Assembly (NCBI RefSeq): GCF_030445035.2
Contig: NC_080683.1
Coordinates: 87,691,675-87,755,674 of the forward strand
DNA length: 64,000 nucleotides
Direction of reading: 5' to 3'
Source: Dasypus novemcinctus
Lineage: Eukaryota > Chordata > Mammalia > Cingulata > Dasypodidae
A program made the translations under genes and the position numbers. Positions 1 to 12,180 of this stretch are shown here, piece by piece. Under the pieces are notes generated by a model that was not told the origin of the DNA, did not search any database, and saw only the letters and a program-made list of their open reading frames with translations. Position 1 is the first letter of the stretch. Each line of letters opens with the position of its first letter.

Positions 1-690
1 ATAATATCTCTGAAAGCATACATAAGAGGCATCTAATACATTATTCCATTAATTTTTATTTTATGTATTATGGCTATACTGGATAAGAACTATTTTATCT
101 TTATTTTATATATTATATATATATATATGGCCAATTTTCTTGAGTTCTGAAAGAACAATGTAAATATTCTCAAATCAAGTTTTCTCCCTTTTCATACAGA
201 AGCATAATTCAGATACATACCCAATAAATTTCAAGTGATTGACAAAGATATTTTATATTTTAATAAAGCCAAATATAGTTCAGTTCATAAGTCATTAGGA
301 TTATTAACTTGCTCAAGTTTTATCTTTATAACAACAGCCACGATTCTGGGTTTATAGTTCCCAAATGCAATCATACTGTTTTTAGTTGGAAAAGAAATTA
401 CTGTAAAGTTATACTTTACTAATAATCTAAAATATCTCAGGATATGCCAAAAAGCATATGCCCCTACAATACAGTTTCATTTTCTAAATTAGCAATATTT
501 CTGGAATAGAAACAATAACTATTATCAAGATAATTTCCCTAAAAGAGAAATTTCCTTATATCAGAAAAACAGGTGAAGAAAAAACCCAGAACAAATCATA
601 TAAGAGTTTTGAGAAACATATCCAGGACCTCTGGTTTCTGGTTTGACATATAAAGAGCTTAGAAGTCGTCACTACTGTATGGAAAAAAAT
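1..690. other. AT-rich intronic sequence, no gene seen
   Basis: This is REV3L intron 1 sequence with a short TA-rich stretch near 109-128. No exon or clear repeat was recognised. Confidence 0.5.
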
Positions 691-699
691 ATACCAAGT

Positions 700-870
700 G
701 TATGCTATGGACTATAGTTAGTAGTAATATTCTGATCATGTTCTTTCATAATCTATAACAAATGTTCCACAACAATGTAAGGTTTTAGTGAGGGGGTGAT
801 ATATGGGAATTCTGCTAATTATGTACAATTGTTTTATGGGCTTGCAACTTCTATTTAAAAAAAGGAAAGA
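700..870 (+). repeat. retroposon 3'-end fragment, related to the 51990-52190 copy
   Basis: The layout 'ctatagtta ... taacaaatgttccacaacaatg ... atatgggaa ... A-rich end' matches the copy at 51990-52190 and, more distantly, those at 19440, 40130 and 43225. It is probably the 3' end of a xenarthran LINE-like family, diverged here. Confidence 0.4.
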
Positions 871-959
871 AGAAAGAAGTGGAATAAAATGAAAATTAGC
901 AACTCCTCTTAGTTCCAACAGAATAATTAAAATGGTCACAGGGCAAGTGGACATCCTGA

Positions 960-2290
960 AAACTGGAGAGAGAGGAGAATACAGGCATCTATAAAGACAA
1001 AAGGTAGCCTAAAGAAACAAATCAAGCATCAGAACCAGACTCAGCAGATATTTTAGAATTACCAGACTGGGAATTTTTAATATGCTAAGGGCTCTAATGG
1101 AAAAATGGACAACACTCAAAGACAGAGAGGTAATGTAAGCAAAGAGATGGAAATATTGGAAAGAATTGAGATGAAATGCTAGAAATAAAAAATACTGTAA
1201 CAGAAATGAAGCATGCCATCAGGAGACTGGAAATGGCTGAGGAAATAATGAATGAGCTTGAAGATATATCAATAGAAACCTCCCAAACTAAAAGAAAGAA
1301 GAAAGAAGACTGGGAAGAGAAAAAAAAAAAAAAAAGGAAAAGACTATCCAAGAACTGTGGGACAATTTCAAAAGGTACAACATGTATAATAAGAATACCA
1401 GAAGGAAAAGAAAGGAATAGTAGAAATAGCTGAACTAATAATGGCCAAGAATTCTCCAAAATTAATGAGACACCAAACTACTGATCTGGGAAGCACAGAG
1501 AACATCAAGCAAGGTAAATACCAAAATATCTATACCCAAGCATAGTGTATTAAAACTGAAGAAAAATCAGTTGATGAGTTTTCAAGAGGGAGAGAACATC
1601 TTGAAAGAAGACAGAGAAAAAAACTATCTTACCTATAATAGAACAAGAAAAAGAATTACACTGGACTTCTCTTCAGAAACCATGCAAGAAAAAAAGAGTA
1701 GAGTAACATTTAAAGCATTGAAAGGAAAAACCACTAAGCCAGAATTCTGCACCAGTGAGATCATTTTTCAAAAGTGAAGGAGAAATGAAGACTTCCTCAA
1801 ACAAAAACTGAGGAAATTTGTCACCAGTAGACGTCCCTTGCAAGAAGTTCTCTGAAGAAGTTCTTCAGAGAGAAAGTAAACGATATCGGTCAGAAACTGA
1901 TAGCTACATAAAGAAAGGAGGAATGTGAAGGAATACATGGAAGTAAAATAAAATCTTTTTCTTATTCCTGGTAGAGCTAAGAAATAAGAGTATGTTCAAA
2001 ATAATAATAGCAACAATCTACTGTATGATTATAGCTTATGGATAAGTGAACTGTATGTTGGCACATTTATAAGGACTAGAGGGAAGAATTGAAAACATTC
2101 CGCTCTAAGGTACCTGTATTATTCCTGAAGTGGTATAGTGTTAGTTGAGTGAAAATCAGTTGTAAATGTTCAATACAAACTCTAGGGGAACCACCAAATT
2201 TTTTTTTAAAAAGTAAGTATAATTGATATGCTAAGAGAGCAGAGAAAATCAAGTCATAAAATACCATTTAAAATCAGAAAAGGCAGAAAA
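960..2290 (+). repeat. HAL1/L1M element remnant with broken ORF1-like region
   Basis: The sequence follows the HAL1 (ORF1-only L1 relative) consensus as I recall it. The best-preserved piece, 1176-1433, encodes a charged coiled-coil-like stretch beginning MLEIKNTVTEMK, a degenerate ORF1p segment. Downstream sequence matches the C-terminal and 3' part of HAL1. Stops and indels make it non-functional. Confidence 0.7.
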
Positions 2291-3895
2291 AGAGCAGAAG
2301 ACAAGAGCTATGAGACAATACCAAGTGATCTAACTGAAATCACAAAAAGAGAGAACAGATCAAATGAAAACATGAAGTGATAATAGCTGAGAATTTTCTA
2401 CTGTAAATAAGACATCAAACCAACAAGTTCAGAGTATCAAACTCAACCAAAAACAGACACCTTATCCAAAGATAAAAATACATTAGATCCAAAGCTAATG
2501 AGACAGTCTTGAAGACAATCAAAAAGAAAAAGAAAAAAGGCACATTACAAAAGAGGACCAAGTATAAGAATTACAGCAAAGCTATGCAAGTCAATGCCAA
2601 AAGAAAAAAAGATGGCAATCCAGAATTCTATACTCAGCAAAAATATCTTACAAAAACGAAGGAAAATGAAAGTCTTTTTCTAGTGGGGGAGGGGGAACAG
2701 ACCCTAGAAGCTTCACTCCTAATAAGAAATGTTAAAGAAGTTCTTGAGGTAGATGGATTATAACAGACAGAAACGTGAATCTATACCAAAAAAATGAACA
2801 CTGGAAGTGGTAAGATGAAAGCAAAAATTTCATTTGTGGTTATTCTAAAAGATAATTGTCTAAAGCAAAAAATAGTAGCAATATTCTGTGTGCTGACAAC
2901 ATATGTAATAGTAAAACGTATGACAACAAAAGCACAAAGGATAAGGAGGAGGAATTAGAAGCATACATTTGTAAGATCCTATATTATTAATATATATGAA
3001 GCTGTGTAATATTATAGGATGGAAGACTGATTAATTACAGGTGTGTTTTCAAACCATATGACAACCCACTAAAATAATTTCTATAAGAGGCATAGAGGAA
3101 AGAAAATGGAAAAATAATTTTAAAAATATCCAGGTGATCCAAAAGAAGGAAGAAAAGAGAGAAAAAGAAACAAAGGACAGAATAGAAAAGAGCCAGCAAA
3201 ATGGTAGATTTTAAACCAACCATATAACCAATACATTAAATATAAACATTCCAAAAACGCAAATTAAAAGATTATCACATTGAATAAACAAGTAAGCCCC
3301 AACTATAAGCCACCTGTAAGAAACTCATTTGAAATATAAAGACACAGATGGGCTGAAAGTAATAGGATGGAAAAACATATGTGAGGAAACAATTCTCCAT
3401 GGGTCTCTGTTCAAATAACTGAATCTACTTCCCAGGACTCACCTGCAACCACCTCCCTTACTAACAGGAAATAAAGTAAAAAAGTCAGGAGTCTTGTGTG
3501 TGTTGCCAGCAACCATGAAATTCATGGCAGGTTTGAAAGAAAATAAAATCTCAACCCTTCACAGTTCTTGGCCTGATATGCCATTCAAACCTCAATCAAA
3601 AGAATGCTGGAGTAGCTATAGCAGTATCAGAGAAGGAAAACATGAGAACAAGGAATAGCACCAAGGATAAAGAAGCTAATTAACCCAGGAGACATAAAAA
3701 TCTTAAATATGTATGGACCCAAAAAAGCTACAAAATACATGAAGCAAAAACTGATATAACTGGAAAGAGAACCATACAACCCCACAACATGCTTCTTTCG
3801 GTATTTGATAGAACAAGCAAACAGAAGGAAAAAATTCAACCTCACTAGTGGGAGAAAAATATGCAAACCCACAAAAAGGTGTCATTTATACCTAT
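2290..3895 (+). repeat. second L1M block: ORF1 tail and start of ORF2, with a foreign insert
   Basis: After the first HAL1-like unit, a second ORF1-tail-like segment (about 2370-2800) repeats the same general text in diverged form. It is followed at about 3215-3780 by sequence like the endonuclease region of L1 ORF2 (for example a 'cacctgtaagaaactcatttg' equivalent). About 210 bp at 3381-3594 do not belong to L1 and interrupt the ORF2 homology. All reading frames are broken. Confidence 0.6.
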
Positions 3896-4343
3896 AGGAT
3901 GAACTTAAAACTTAAGTGTGATAATTCTAATGCTGGTGAAGTTGTGGAACATCAGAAACTCTCAAACACTGCTGGTAAGAGTGTAACTTGATATTAGCAC
4001 TTTGGAAAATAATTTGGTATTACCTAGTAAGGTAGAGATGTGCACACCCTATCCAGCAATTCCAGCCCTAGTATAACCATGATAAACGCTCATAACAGCA
4101 TTGTTTGTAATTAGAAAACAAAACACAAAAAACAACTCAAACATCTACAGACAGGAGAATGAATAAAATTGTGGTATTGCCATACAAAGGAATACTATAC
4201 AGCCGTGAAAATGAAGGAACTACAATTAAACATGGATGACTCCTCAAAACATAATAGCTGCGCCAAAAAACAAAATTTTATGGAAAAACATATACACATA
4301 TAAATATCTCCAAAAAAGGATAAAACTAAACAATATATTATTT

Positions 4344-4393
<50 letters not shown>

Positions 4394-4620
4394 GGTAAAA
4401 CTAGAGAAAAGCAAGGAAATGATTAGCCAATATGAGGATAGTGGTTACTGCAGGAGGGGTTAGGAGAGGAGGAAACAAAAGTACTGGTAATATTCTATTT
4501 CTTAACCTAGATAGTACATATGTGTTTGTTTTTTTATTATTATTTACTCTACATGTTATAGATATTCTCATATTATATATTTCAAATTAAAATTTATTAT
4601 CAAGAATAAATAATACAGAT
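3895..4620 (+). repeat. L1M 3' end with embedded (AT)n microsatellite
   Basis: The text corresponds to the end of L1 ORF2 and the 3' UTR (the equivalent of 'catacaatggaatactatgcagcc' is visible around 4180-4205). The 40-nt uninterrupted TA run at 4348-4387 is a likely polymorphic microsatellite. Confidence 0.65.
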
Positions 4621-6500
4621 TTACTTGACAAACACTGAAAAACAAGCAAACCAAACACACATACACACACACACAAAACCCCATAAAAAATACAGGTTCA
4701 ACACCCCATTAGGCCCAACTAGATAATGAGGCTCACACAACCCAAAATGCCAAAGTAGACATTGGGTATACTTAGCAGGATATAAAAAAGGAAACAACAC
4801 TTCTACATGGCAGTTTCTCTTCAGCAGGAGTCCTCACAGCAATTCAGGGGCTTTTTTTTCCCCGCACATACCCCATCCCTCCCCTTACCCATCCCTTCAG
4901 GTGTCAAGTCAAGTGTAAGGGAATGAGATCACAAGGGTGGGTGCAGTAGCTACCCTAACTTTCAAGTATAAAGTGACATCCAGTATCTCTAGTCCCATAG
5001 GCACAGACTGAGCCTCAGCAAGAGACTTGCCCAATTACAAGAGTCATTACACTCAGAGAAGCCCAAAACTGTAGCCTCCCACCAGGTATTCCAGTAATTC
5101 ACAGTCTTTCCAGTCTATATGTAATTTCCTAGCCACAAGCCATTTTTACCATAAGCAATGGTTGTTCAGTTACACAGTTGACATTCCAACTTTACCAGGT
5201 TTCCAGGCGAAAAAAGGAAGTTAATGTAAGGCCGAAATTGTCCAAAGAGAAGAAAGGCTATTGTTAACCTTTTACTCACAACAAACAATGAGTCTATTTG
5301 GAATGACACAGGTTAAACATATATTAATGTTTTTCCACTGAATCTAAGATGCCTATGATTTTAAGAAATCATTAATCTTTGCATTACAAGAAAGAAAAGG
5401 TGCTGCCAATTAAATATGATATACCATCGATCGTAAGGCATCCAATTATTTAGATATACAAATGGGGATGGGTGGGATGTGCTTCTTAGAATCAATGAAA
5501 TACAGATTAACCGTTCAACCAATTTTTCACTAAAATACTTAAGATATACAACTCTATTCTCTACCTTGAGGCACTCTGCTCCAACAGGAATCAGCCCTGT
5601 ACTAAAAACTTTCTAAGATGTCTAAGTTTGTATTCTCTCACCCAATACCTCTTTCTTCATCTATACTAAAACCAGAATATTCAGCATCTACATAATAGGA
5701 TAAAGCATAGCTATTACCATTCTGGGATGTGAGATCAGTTTCCATCACTGATAAAAATCACCAAAAGTCCTGTGGGCATTTATAAGCTAGAGGTTTTCAT
5801 ATAAAGGTAAAAAGGTAAAAAGAACATACCATCTCAGGTTATCCAGAACTAAGTTAGCTCCCACATGGCCAGAGAACTGTGCAATAAGAGCAGGGGAAAA
5901 AATTCTTCAACCTCAGTCCAGTACAGGCACACTAGATGAATGTTTTCATCTAAGTGTGGTGTGCACAACCATTACGTCTGTAAATTTGGGGAGGGAATTC
6001 TATCACCTTTTAAGTAAAAAATGAAGACTAAATGGATTTGCAATACCTTGCCTATAGGCAAGGACTAGGCTTGGATAAAGAACCTTTTGTTCACAGACAG
6101 ATAAGCATGAGACTTATATAAACATTCAGCAGCATAGATAAAACATCCTCTCATAAATGCGGACGGAAAAATCTGTGAAAATTTACATTAGGTAACAGAA
6201 TAGTTGTATAAAGTCTCTGCTGTATGTTCTCAATAAGACATAAGAAAATATGGCTTCTGTGAACCACCTTTCAATAATGAAATTTGAGTTAAAAAAAAAC
6301 ACAGGAAGGACTAAGAAGACAACAAACTTATATGCAGACTAAAATATAAATGGAACTCTTAAGAGATAAAGGGGAAAAGGGGGAAAAAAATCACAATTAA
6401 AATCTACCCTGGAGAAAAAAAACAATAGAGTCTATATTACAGAAAAACCTAACAGTAACATAGAAGATGAAAATAAAAATGCTTACTAAGAATGCAAAAG
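4620..6500. other. intronic sequence without recognised gene
   Basis: It has a short CA-rich stretch near 4655-4680. No coding exon, RNA gene or clear repeat was seen. Confidence 0.45.
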
Positions 6501-6539
6501 GACAAAGTTAACAAGAAGAGGAATGACAGCTATAGAAAA

Positions 6540-7130
6540 GAGATGTGGTCTAATCCACAAATAATATATATTTGTTTCTGGAAAAAACACAACAAATGGA
6601 AAGGAAGCAAAGGTAGAAAAATAACTATCCCGAAATGAAAAGCATCTACACCTCTATATCCAAAGGACTTTCTTATCGAGGTTAAAATCAAAAGATGCCA
6701 GAATGGTGTTTAAAGAACTTTAACAAAGTCTGGGACCCAAGAATACCATACCAAGTCAAGCTGTCACTAATACGTACATGCAACAAAAAGCGTTTTTCAG
6801 ACATGTAAGGGTTCAGAAAAGTAACCCGTTTATATATAATCTGAAAATGTATTTTGAACAACTAAAATATAAACCAAAATTGGCACTCAAGAATGGGTAT
6901 TAATGGTAGGGTATAAATACATTAGTAGTGGTGCCCTTACCAAATTAATATGTTGAATTGAGTCCAAATTGTTCTACTGAAATTTAATACATAAGCTAAA
7001 AAATTTTTTGGAAGAAGATATACAGCTTAAAATATTCAACATGTATAAATTCATCTCACAGATTAGCTTGGGAAGCTGGAAATATTGAAATTTTAAAATA
7101 AGTTAAATTCCTTGCACTATATAAAAGAAA
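6540..7130 (+). repeat. HAL1/L1ME fragment
   Basis: It contains the characteristic 'ttttcagacatgtaagg' and 'cccaagaataccatacc' text of the ORF1-3' region of old L1ME/HAL1 elements, followed by diverged A-rich sequence. It is broken in all frames. Confidence 0.5.
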
Positions 7131-7174
7131 GTAAGAATATTTTTGTCTTGTTTCTGAATTAACCTTTTTGGTTA

Positions 7175-7526
7175 AAAGTTCATTTATTTATTTCGCCCTG
7201 TCCTACCTCGTAGTTTTGTACTCGCTGTGTCTATTCATTATGTGCCCAGCTTCTTTTTAGGAGGCAATGGAACCAAACCAGAGACCTCTCATGTGGGAGG
7301 GAGGCATCCAATCACTTGAGCCACCTCTGCTTGCTGTTTTATAGTGTCTCTCATTGTGTTTTCCTCATGTTTTTTTGTTGCATCATCTTGCATCAGCTTG
7401 CCAAGCCAACCCATCACGCCAACTCACTGTCTTGCTTGTCTTCTTTCGGAGGCATCAGGAACCAAACCCAGGACCTCCTATGTGGGAGGAGGGAGCTCAA
7501 TGCTGGAGCCACATCTACTTCCCAGA
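7175..7526 (-). mobile_element. DAS SINE, two tandem or composite units
   Basis: Antisense DAS-type SINE sequence. Two head regions are recognisable in reverse, each with the 'gacctc..atgtgggag' block and each ending in a version of 'cttgagccac.tctgctt'. The left end carries the reversed TTTA-rich tail. Two heads within 350 bp suggest a composite or two adjacent insertions. Confidence 0.75.
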
Positions 7527-7529
7527 ATT

Positions 7530-9230
7530 TCATAATTTTAAGTACATTTCTGTGTATATGGTTTTAAACATTATTTCTGTATACATATTTTTTAAAAAGA
7601 TGAAACACATAAAACAAAGTCTATACTACAAAGCCAGAAAGCAAAGAAAATAAAATTATTAAAAAACATAATATTACAGGAGTAAAAACCAAACATATCA
7701 ATTATAATAAATGTAGAGAAGTTTAAACTTCTCTATTTTAAAAGAGTCTCAGATGTGATTAGAAAAATGAAGTGACAGAAAAGGATTTTTAAAAGTGACA
7801 GGTAGTGATGTATTATGCAAATATTTAAATTAAAAGGAAAGAGGAATAGCAATTTTGACATGGGACAAGAATAAAAGAATTACAGGGTCACTTTAGAGAA
7901 TGATAAAATGATACAAACTCATTCCATGGTAGATTAGATAAAAATTAAATGTACAGAGGATGAAAAAATAAGAAATGTCACATTTTCCTTATTTTGAGAA
8001 GTCATCTATTGTAAGATGTCCCATCACTTTTCACTTTTCAGGAGAAAATATTAATATATTAAATGTACACATTGTGAACTGTATTAACAATTCAGAAATG
8101 TTAAAAATTTTAAAAATTAATCAAGGAAACACAATATACTATGAACAATTTGGTATAAAAAAAATGGAAAATTTCTTTTCAATCATGAAACATTTATAAG
8201 AAATTGATGATATATAATACACTCTAAAGAATACCTTAGTAACTTTGAAAATTAATAAAAACTATGTAAAGCAAGACAAAAATTGGTTTACAGCCATGTC
8301 CCACCATAAAATCACTTAAGGATTCCTTTTTGTTCAGTTTTTGCTTGTTTTATGTGGTTGGACAAAAATACATAAGAATAAAGAGTTCAAACTTCTAAAA
8401 CTTTTGAAAACTACCTTGAACTCAAAACAACATGTTAAAGCAGCTGGTCTTGTGGTTTTCTAATATCCTTTATCAAGAAGAGCCATCATAGAAGTCAAGG
8501 GAAGAAACCAAGGTATTTCATGTCAGATATTGCAAAAGGAGGTCACAGGCGCCTTTGCCACCCTCTTCCTAGCTCCTCACAATCTTACCAGAAATGTGGG
8601 ATATTATCTGGTTATCAGGAAGCATTACTGATTTCTCAAAAAGGCTGCACAATTTTTCTCAGTCCTTGTTCTCTGTGGCTGATTGAGTAAAAGCTGGCTG
8701 AATAAGTAAAGAATGATATATAGAGTAAAGCATTGCTTAAACCACTACCATGATATACCATGATGCATGTATTTATTTTTTTGTACACATTAAGCACACA
8801 CACACATATAAACTCACAAAGATGGAGTAGATAAGACTTAGAGCAACGTTAACAATTTATTCTAAGTGACACGAAGTATTTTCCACATGCTCTATGGTTA
8901 GGTCAACTAAAAAGAGCTCTCCAAAGGATGATCCTAGTTCTTGGACTCACTTGTCAAAAGTGAGTCAAAACTAAAAAAAGGAAAATAAAAAAATCAAAGA
9001 TAGTATCCTTCTGAAACTGTTCATTCATTTTAAGTCACAGATTTTAAAAGGTTAAGTCTGCAATATAAGATGTTATAAAGTCAGGATCTTTCCCCTTCCA
9101 CTCCCATACCTAACTTTAACTAAATGTGATTTAGGAGCCACATTTAAGATATGAAATTTCTTTACAAACTGAAAAAATACTATTTAAATAAAGGGTATTT
9201 ACCATAAAAATAAAAAGACTCGGAGAAATA
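7530..9230. other. AT-rich intronic sequence, no gene seen
   Basis: Some stretches (7640-7950) resemble old L1/HAL1 text but are too diverged to call. A short (AC)n tract lies near 8797-8808. Confidence 0.4.
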
Positions 9231-9580
9231 TTTGTAATTCAATTCATAGATAGAGACCAATTTTCCTACTATATGAAGAGTTCCTTAGAATCAATAAACA
9301 AAAGACCAAAACTCAGAACAGGAAAACGGTAGAAGATAAATAGTACACTGAAAAGAGAATACAAATGGCTCTCCAGCATACAGAAAGACACGCAGACTCA
9401 AATATACTAACAGAAATGCAAATTAAAACTATACTGAAAACCATATTTTTCTCTATTAGATTAGCAAAGATTAAAACATTTGAGATCATAATATTGGTGA
9501 GGACATGGAAAAAGTCTCATATATTGCTGATTGGAGTACAGATCAAAACCACCTCTATAAGAGTTTTTATTTTCATTTGA
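9230..9580 (+). repeat. L1M ORF2 3'-region fragment
   Basis: Text such as 'cagaaatgcaaattaaaactatactg' and 'ttggtgaggacatgg' is typical of the terminal part of L1 ORF2. It is 5'- and 3'-truncated, and its frame is broken. Confidence 0.6.
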
Positions 9581-9989
9581 AGAAATCCTTGTAAGACATT
9601 TAAAAATTATAACACATAAGATCTATATATAAAAACTGTAGGTCATTTTCAAAAAATTGTTAAACTTGTGTGCTTTTATAGAATTCTGTTCACATAACTA
9701 ATTAGATAAGTAGGCAAGTTTTAAAAATTTAGATGATGAACCCAGTAGTCTTTAGTTCCACCAAATGCTCACCTCATGATACCTAATCATGTACTTGGTG
9801 AGTGCTCAATAACTATTTGTTGAATGAATGGGACCAGGAATGATGCTGAGAGATGATGAGAATGGAACTAAAAATAAGGAATTAACTAAATTCATCTGAA
9901 ATGTTGAATAAATTGTTTTTATGAACACTTTACTTTTTCAAAATAAGGACAATGTCAGTTGACACACTGGTAAATGTTTCCTGAAAAAC

Positions 9990-10445
9990 GAATCAGTGAG
10001 CAACAGTTCTATAGTAGCTTACTGCAGTAATGGCCCCTAATATTTTTCAAAGCCTTAGTAAACACTTCCAACACTGACTGCTTGGCCACGTGACTTGCTT
10101 TGGTCCATGCAACAACAGCAAATGTGGAGCTTTTCTTCATTTGCTGCTCCTGTAAACCCAACTGCAGCCTTCCGGGGGAACACACCATGAATAGCCTTCT
10201 GGAGACACACGGCCCTCTATTACCACAGCCAAAAGCCAGCATCAATTTCCAGATGTGTGAGTAAAGCCATCCTAGACCAAACTGCATCCAGCTGACCCAC
10301 GAGCTGATTAAAGCCATATAAGTCCAGCCAGAAGTAATATAGCACAACTGATTTAACTAAGCCCAGCCCAGAGTGGTAGGCTAATAAATGGTTATTGTTT
10401 TACACTACTAAATTTTAAGGAAGTTATGCAGCAAAAGCTGATACA
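9990..10445 (+). repeat. MaLR/ERVL-type LTR remnant
   Basis: The right end has the typical tail 'ctaataaatggttattg ... gcagcaaaagctgataca', including an AATAAA signal at about 10384. The left edge is uncertain. An open frame on the opposite strand (10009-10347) is incidental. Confidence 0.5.
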
Positions 10446-10449
10446 ACTG

Positions 10450-10925
10450 GGCAGGAGGATAGGGTTGGTTGCAGGGGAATGGGACTGGTGGTAAAGGAGA
10501 ATTTTTCCTTTATCTGTTTTGGTTTTTACAATTTACAATGAAAATATATTCTACTTGTTTAATTAAAATCAATTTACAAAAATATTTTACATCACATTGA
10601 TATTATAAAGTCTTACTATTAACTTCTAATACACATACATAAAATAATCCATTCTAAACGAGAATATAAGTTTGAGAGGAGATATTTAACACTGCTCAGA
10701 AAAAAAAATGGGTCAGTACAGTGTACTAGCACACACTATCATCAAAACAGTGAATGAGAATATATTTATGGTCACTGTTTCCTCTTAATCATCACTATTA
10801 TCAAATTCTGGAAGTGTTAGGAGATGTAAAACTGATTTTGCTTCACTGCTTCTCTGTTTAGATAGGTAATAGTCTAATACGTGTTCTCTAATTTAACCAT
10901 CACTGCTATGAGGTAAGTATATAAT
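10450..10925. other. intronic sequence without recognised feature
   Basis: No exon, RNA gene or clear repeat was recognised. Confidence 0.4.
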
Positions 10926-10929
10926 TTCA

Positions 10930-11085
10930 GGCAAAAGTTATCCTTTCTATGCCTCAGTTCCTCAACTGTAAAATGGGGGTAACAGTACCTATACCATGTA
11001 GCTGATGTGAATATTAAATAAGTTAATACACATAAATCACTAAGAACAGGGCACGCAGTAAGAAATCAGTAAATGGTCTACCAAC
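10930..11085 (+). repeat. MIR SINE (3' two thirds)
   Basis: The core text 'tgcctcagttcctcaactg' and 'aaaatgggggtaacagtacc' is followed by the 'taagaaatcagtaaatg' end typical of MIR. Confidence 0.75.
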
Positions 11086-11239
11086 TCTCAGTAAAAAGAT
11101 GTAAAATTAAGGTCTTTTGATTAATATGGCTTCTATTTTAAATTCATTAAGCATCATCAACCAAGGTATGCAAGACATCAAAATTCACTTGAAAATCTAA
11201 TGACTTAATAAAAAAATTGAAAGACAATGTTATTTTTTT

Positions 11240-11960
11240 TTAAACTGGGCATACATGTAGAAAATATATGATGAAAAGAGTTGAAGTGCCAGACAATAAT
11301 GAATTCATTTTGTCCAAACTCCAGAATTCTAAATAGATTTAAAAACCAAAGGTTTCCTTTTTTTTTTTTTTCCTGTTACAAATTCACAGAAGGTAAAAAC
11401 AAGAGAGCAATAGATCCTACTGCTATGACCTCTGGCACACACATTTTCAGCACATTCTGCCATCATTTAAGGAAGAGAAAAAAAAGCACTACTGATACCC
11501 TTGGAAAATAAAGCTCTTTTCACAAGAAAAATTAGATTTCACCTAATCTGTAGCAATGAAAAACTGCTGTTTTTCCTTGATCAATGACTTTGATTGCCCT
11601 TTTTCAAGGCAAGATCAAGCCTGGACACTTTCTATCTCTGTCTCTCTGTGTGTCAACAGTTTTTAAATAACCAGACCTGGGTTAGGTACTTAGAGAAAAC
11701 AGTTTTTTAAAAAAAATGTTTTAAATAGGAAATTACCTAGCATGTAACATATGAGTTAGTGACCAACAGTAAAAAGCTTACACCACCACAATGTGCAAGT
11801 ATTTTAGCTTGTCCTAACATGAGGAATAAATAAATACTACAAAAATTCCAGTTTCATTGCAATTCAACTCAAACATTTAATTGTACGTAAGAGGTAAAAC
11901 GGCAGATTCTAGAGTGTAAAGGGTAAAGAAAGTAGCATTTACATTACTATATATGCCAGA
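11240..11960. other. intronic sequence without recognised gene
   Basis: It includes a T-rich run near 11358-11372 and an 'aggcaagatcaagc' region with no assignment. No exon or RNA gene was seen. Confidence 0.4.
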
Positions 11961-11964
11961 CATT

Positions 11965-12180
11965 TGCTGGTTATCTTTCAAAATTATAACAACCCTGTGA
12001 GGTAAGAATTATTAAAATTCATTTTACAGATGAGGAAATTAAGGCTCATAAAAATAAAACTTGCCCAGGGTAAATTAAGGCTCATAAAAATAAAACTTGC
12101 CCAGGGTCTGCCACAGTAAGAGGCAGAGGTTAAGATTCAAAATCAGGTTGATTTGCCTAGAAAGCCCAGGTTCAAATGCC
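11965..12180 (-). repeat. MIR SINE carrying a perfect 36-bp tandem duplication
   Basis: Antisense-type MIR text ('acaaccctgtgaggtaag', 'cagatgaggaaatta') extends to 'gccacagtaagaggcagagg'. A 36-bp block (12036-12071) starting AAATTAAGG and ending CCCAGGGT is repeated exactly at 12072-12107. Confidence 0.75.
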
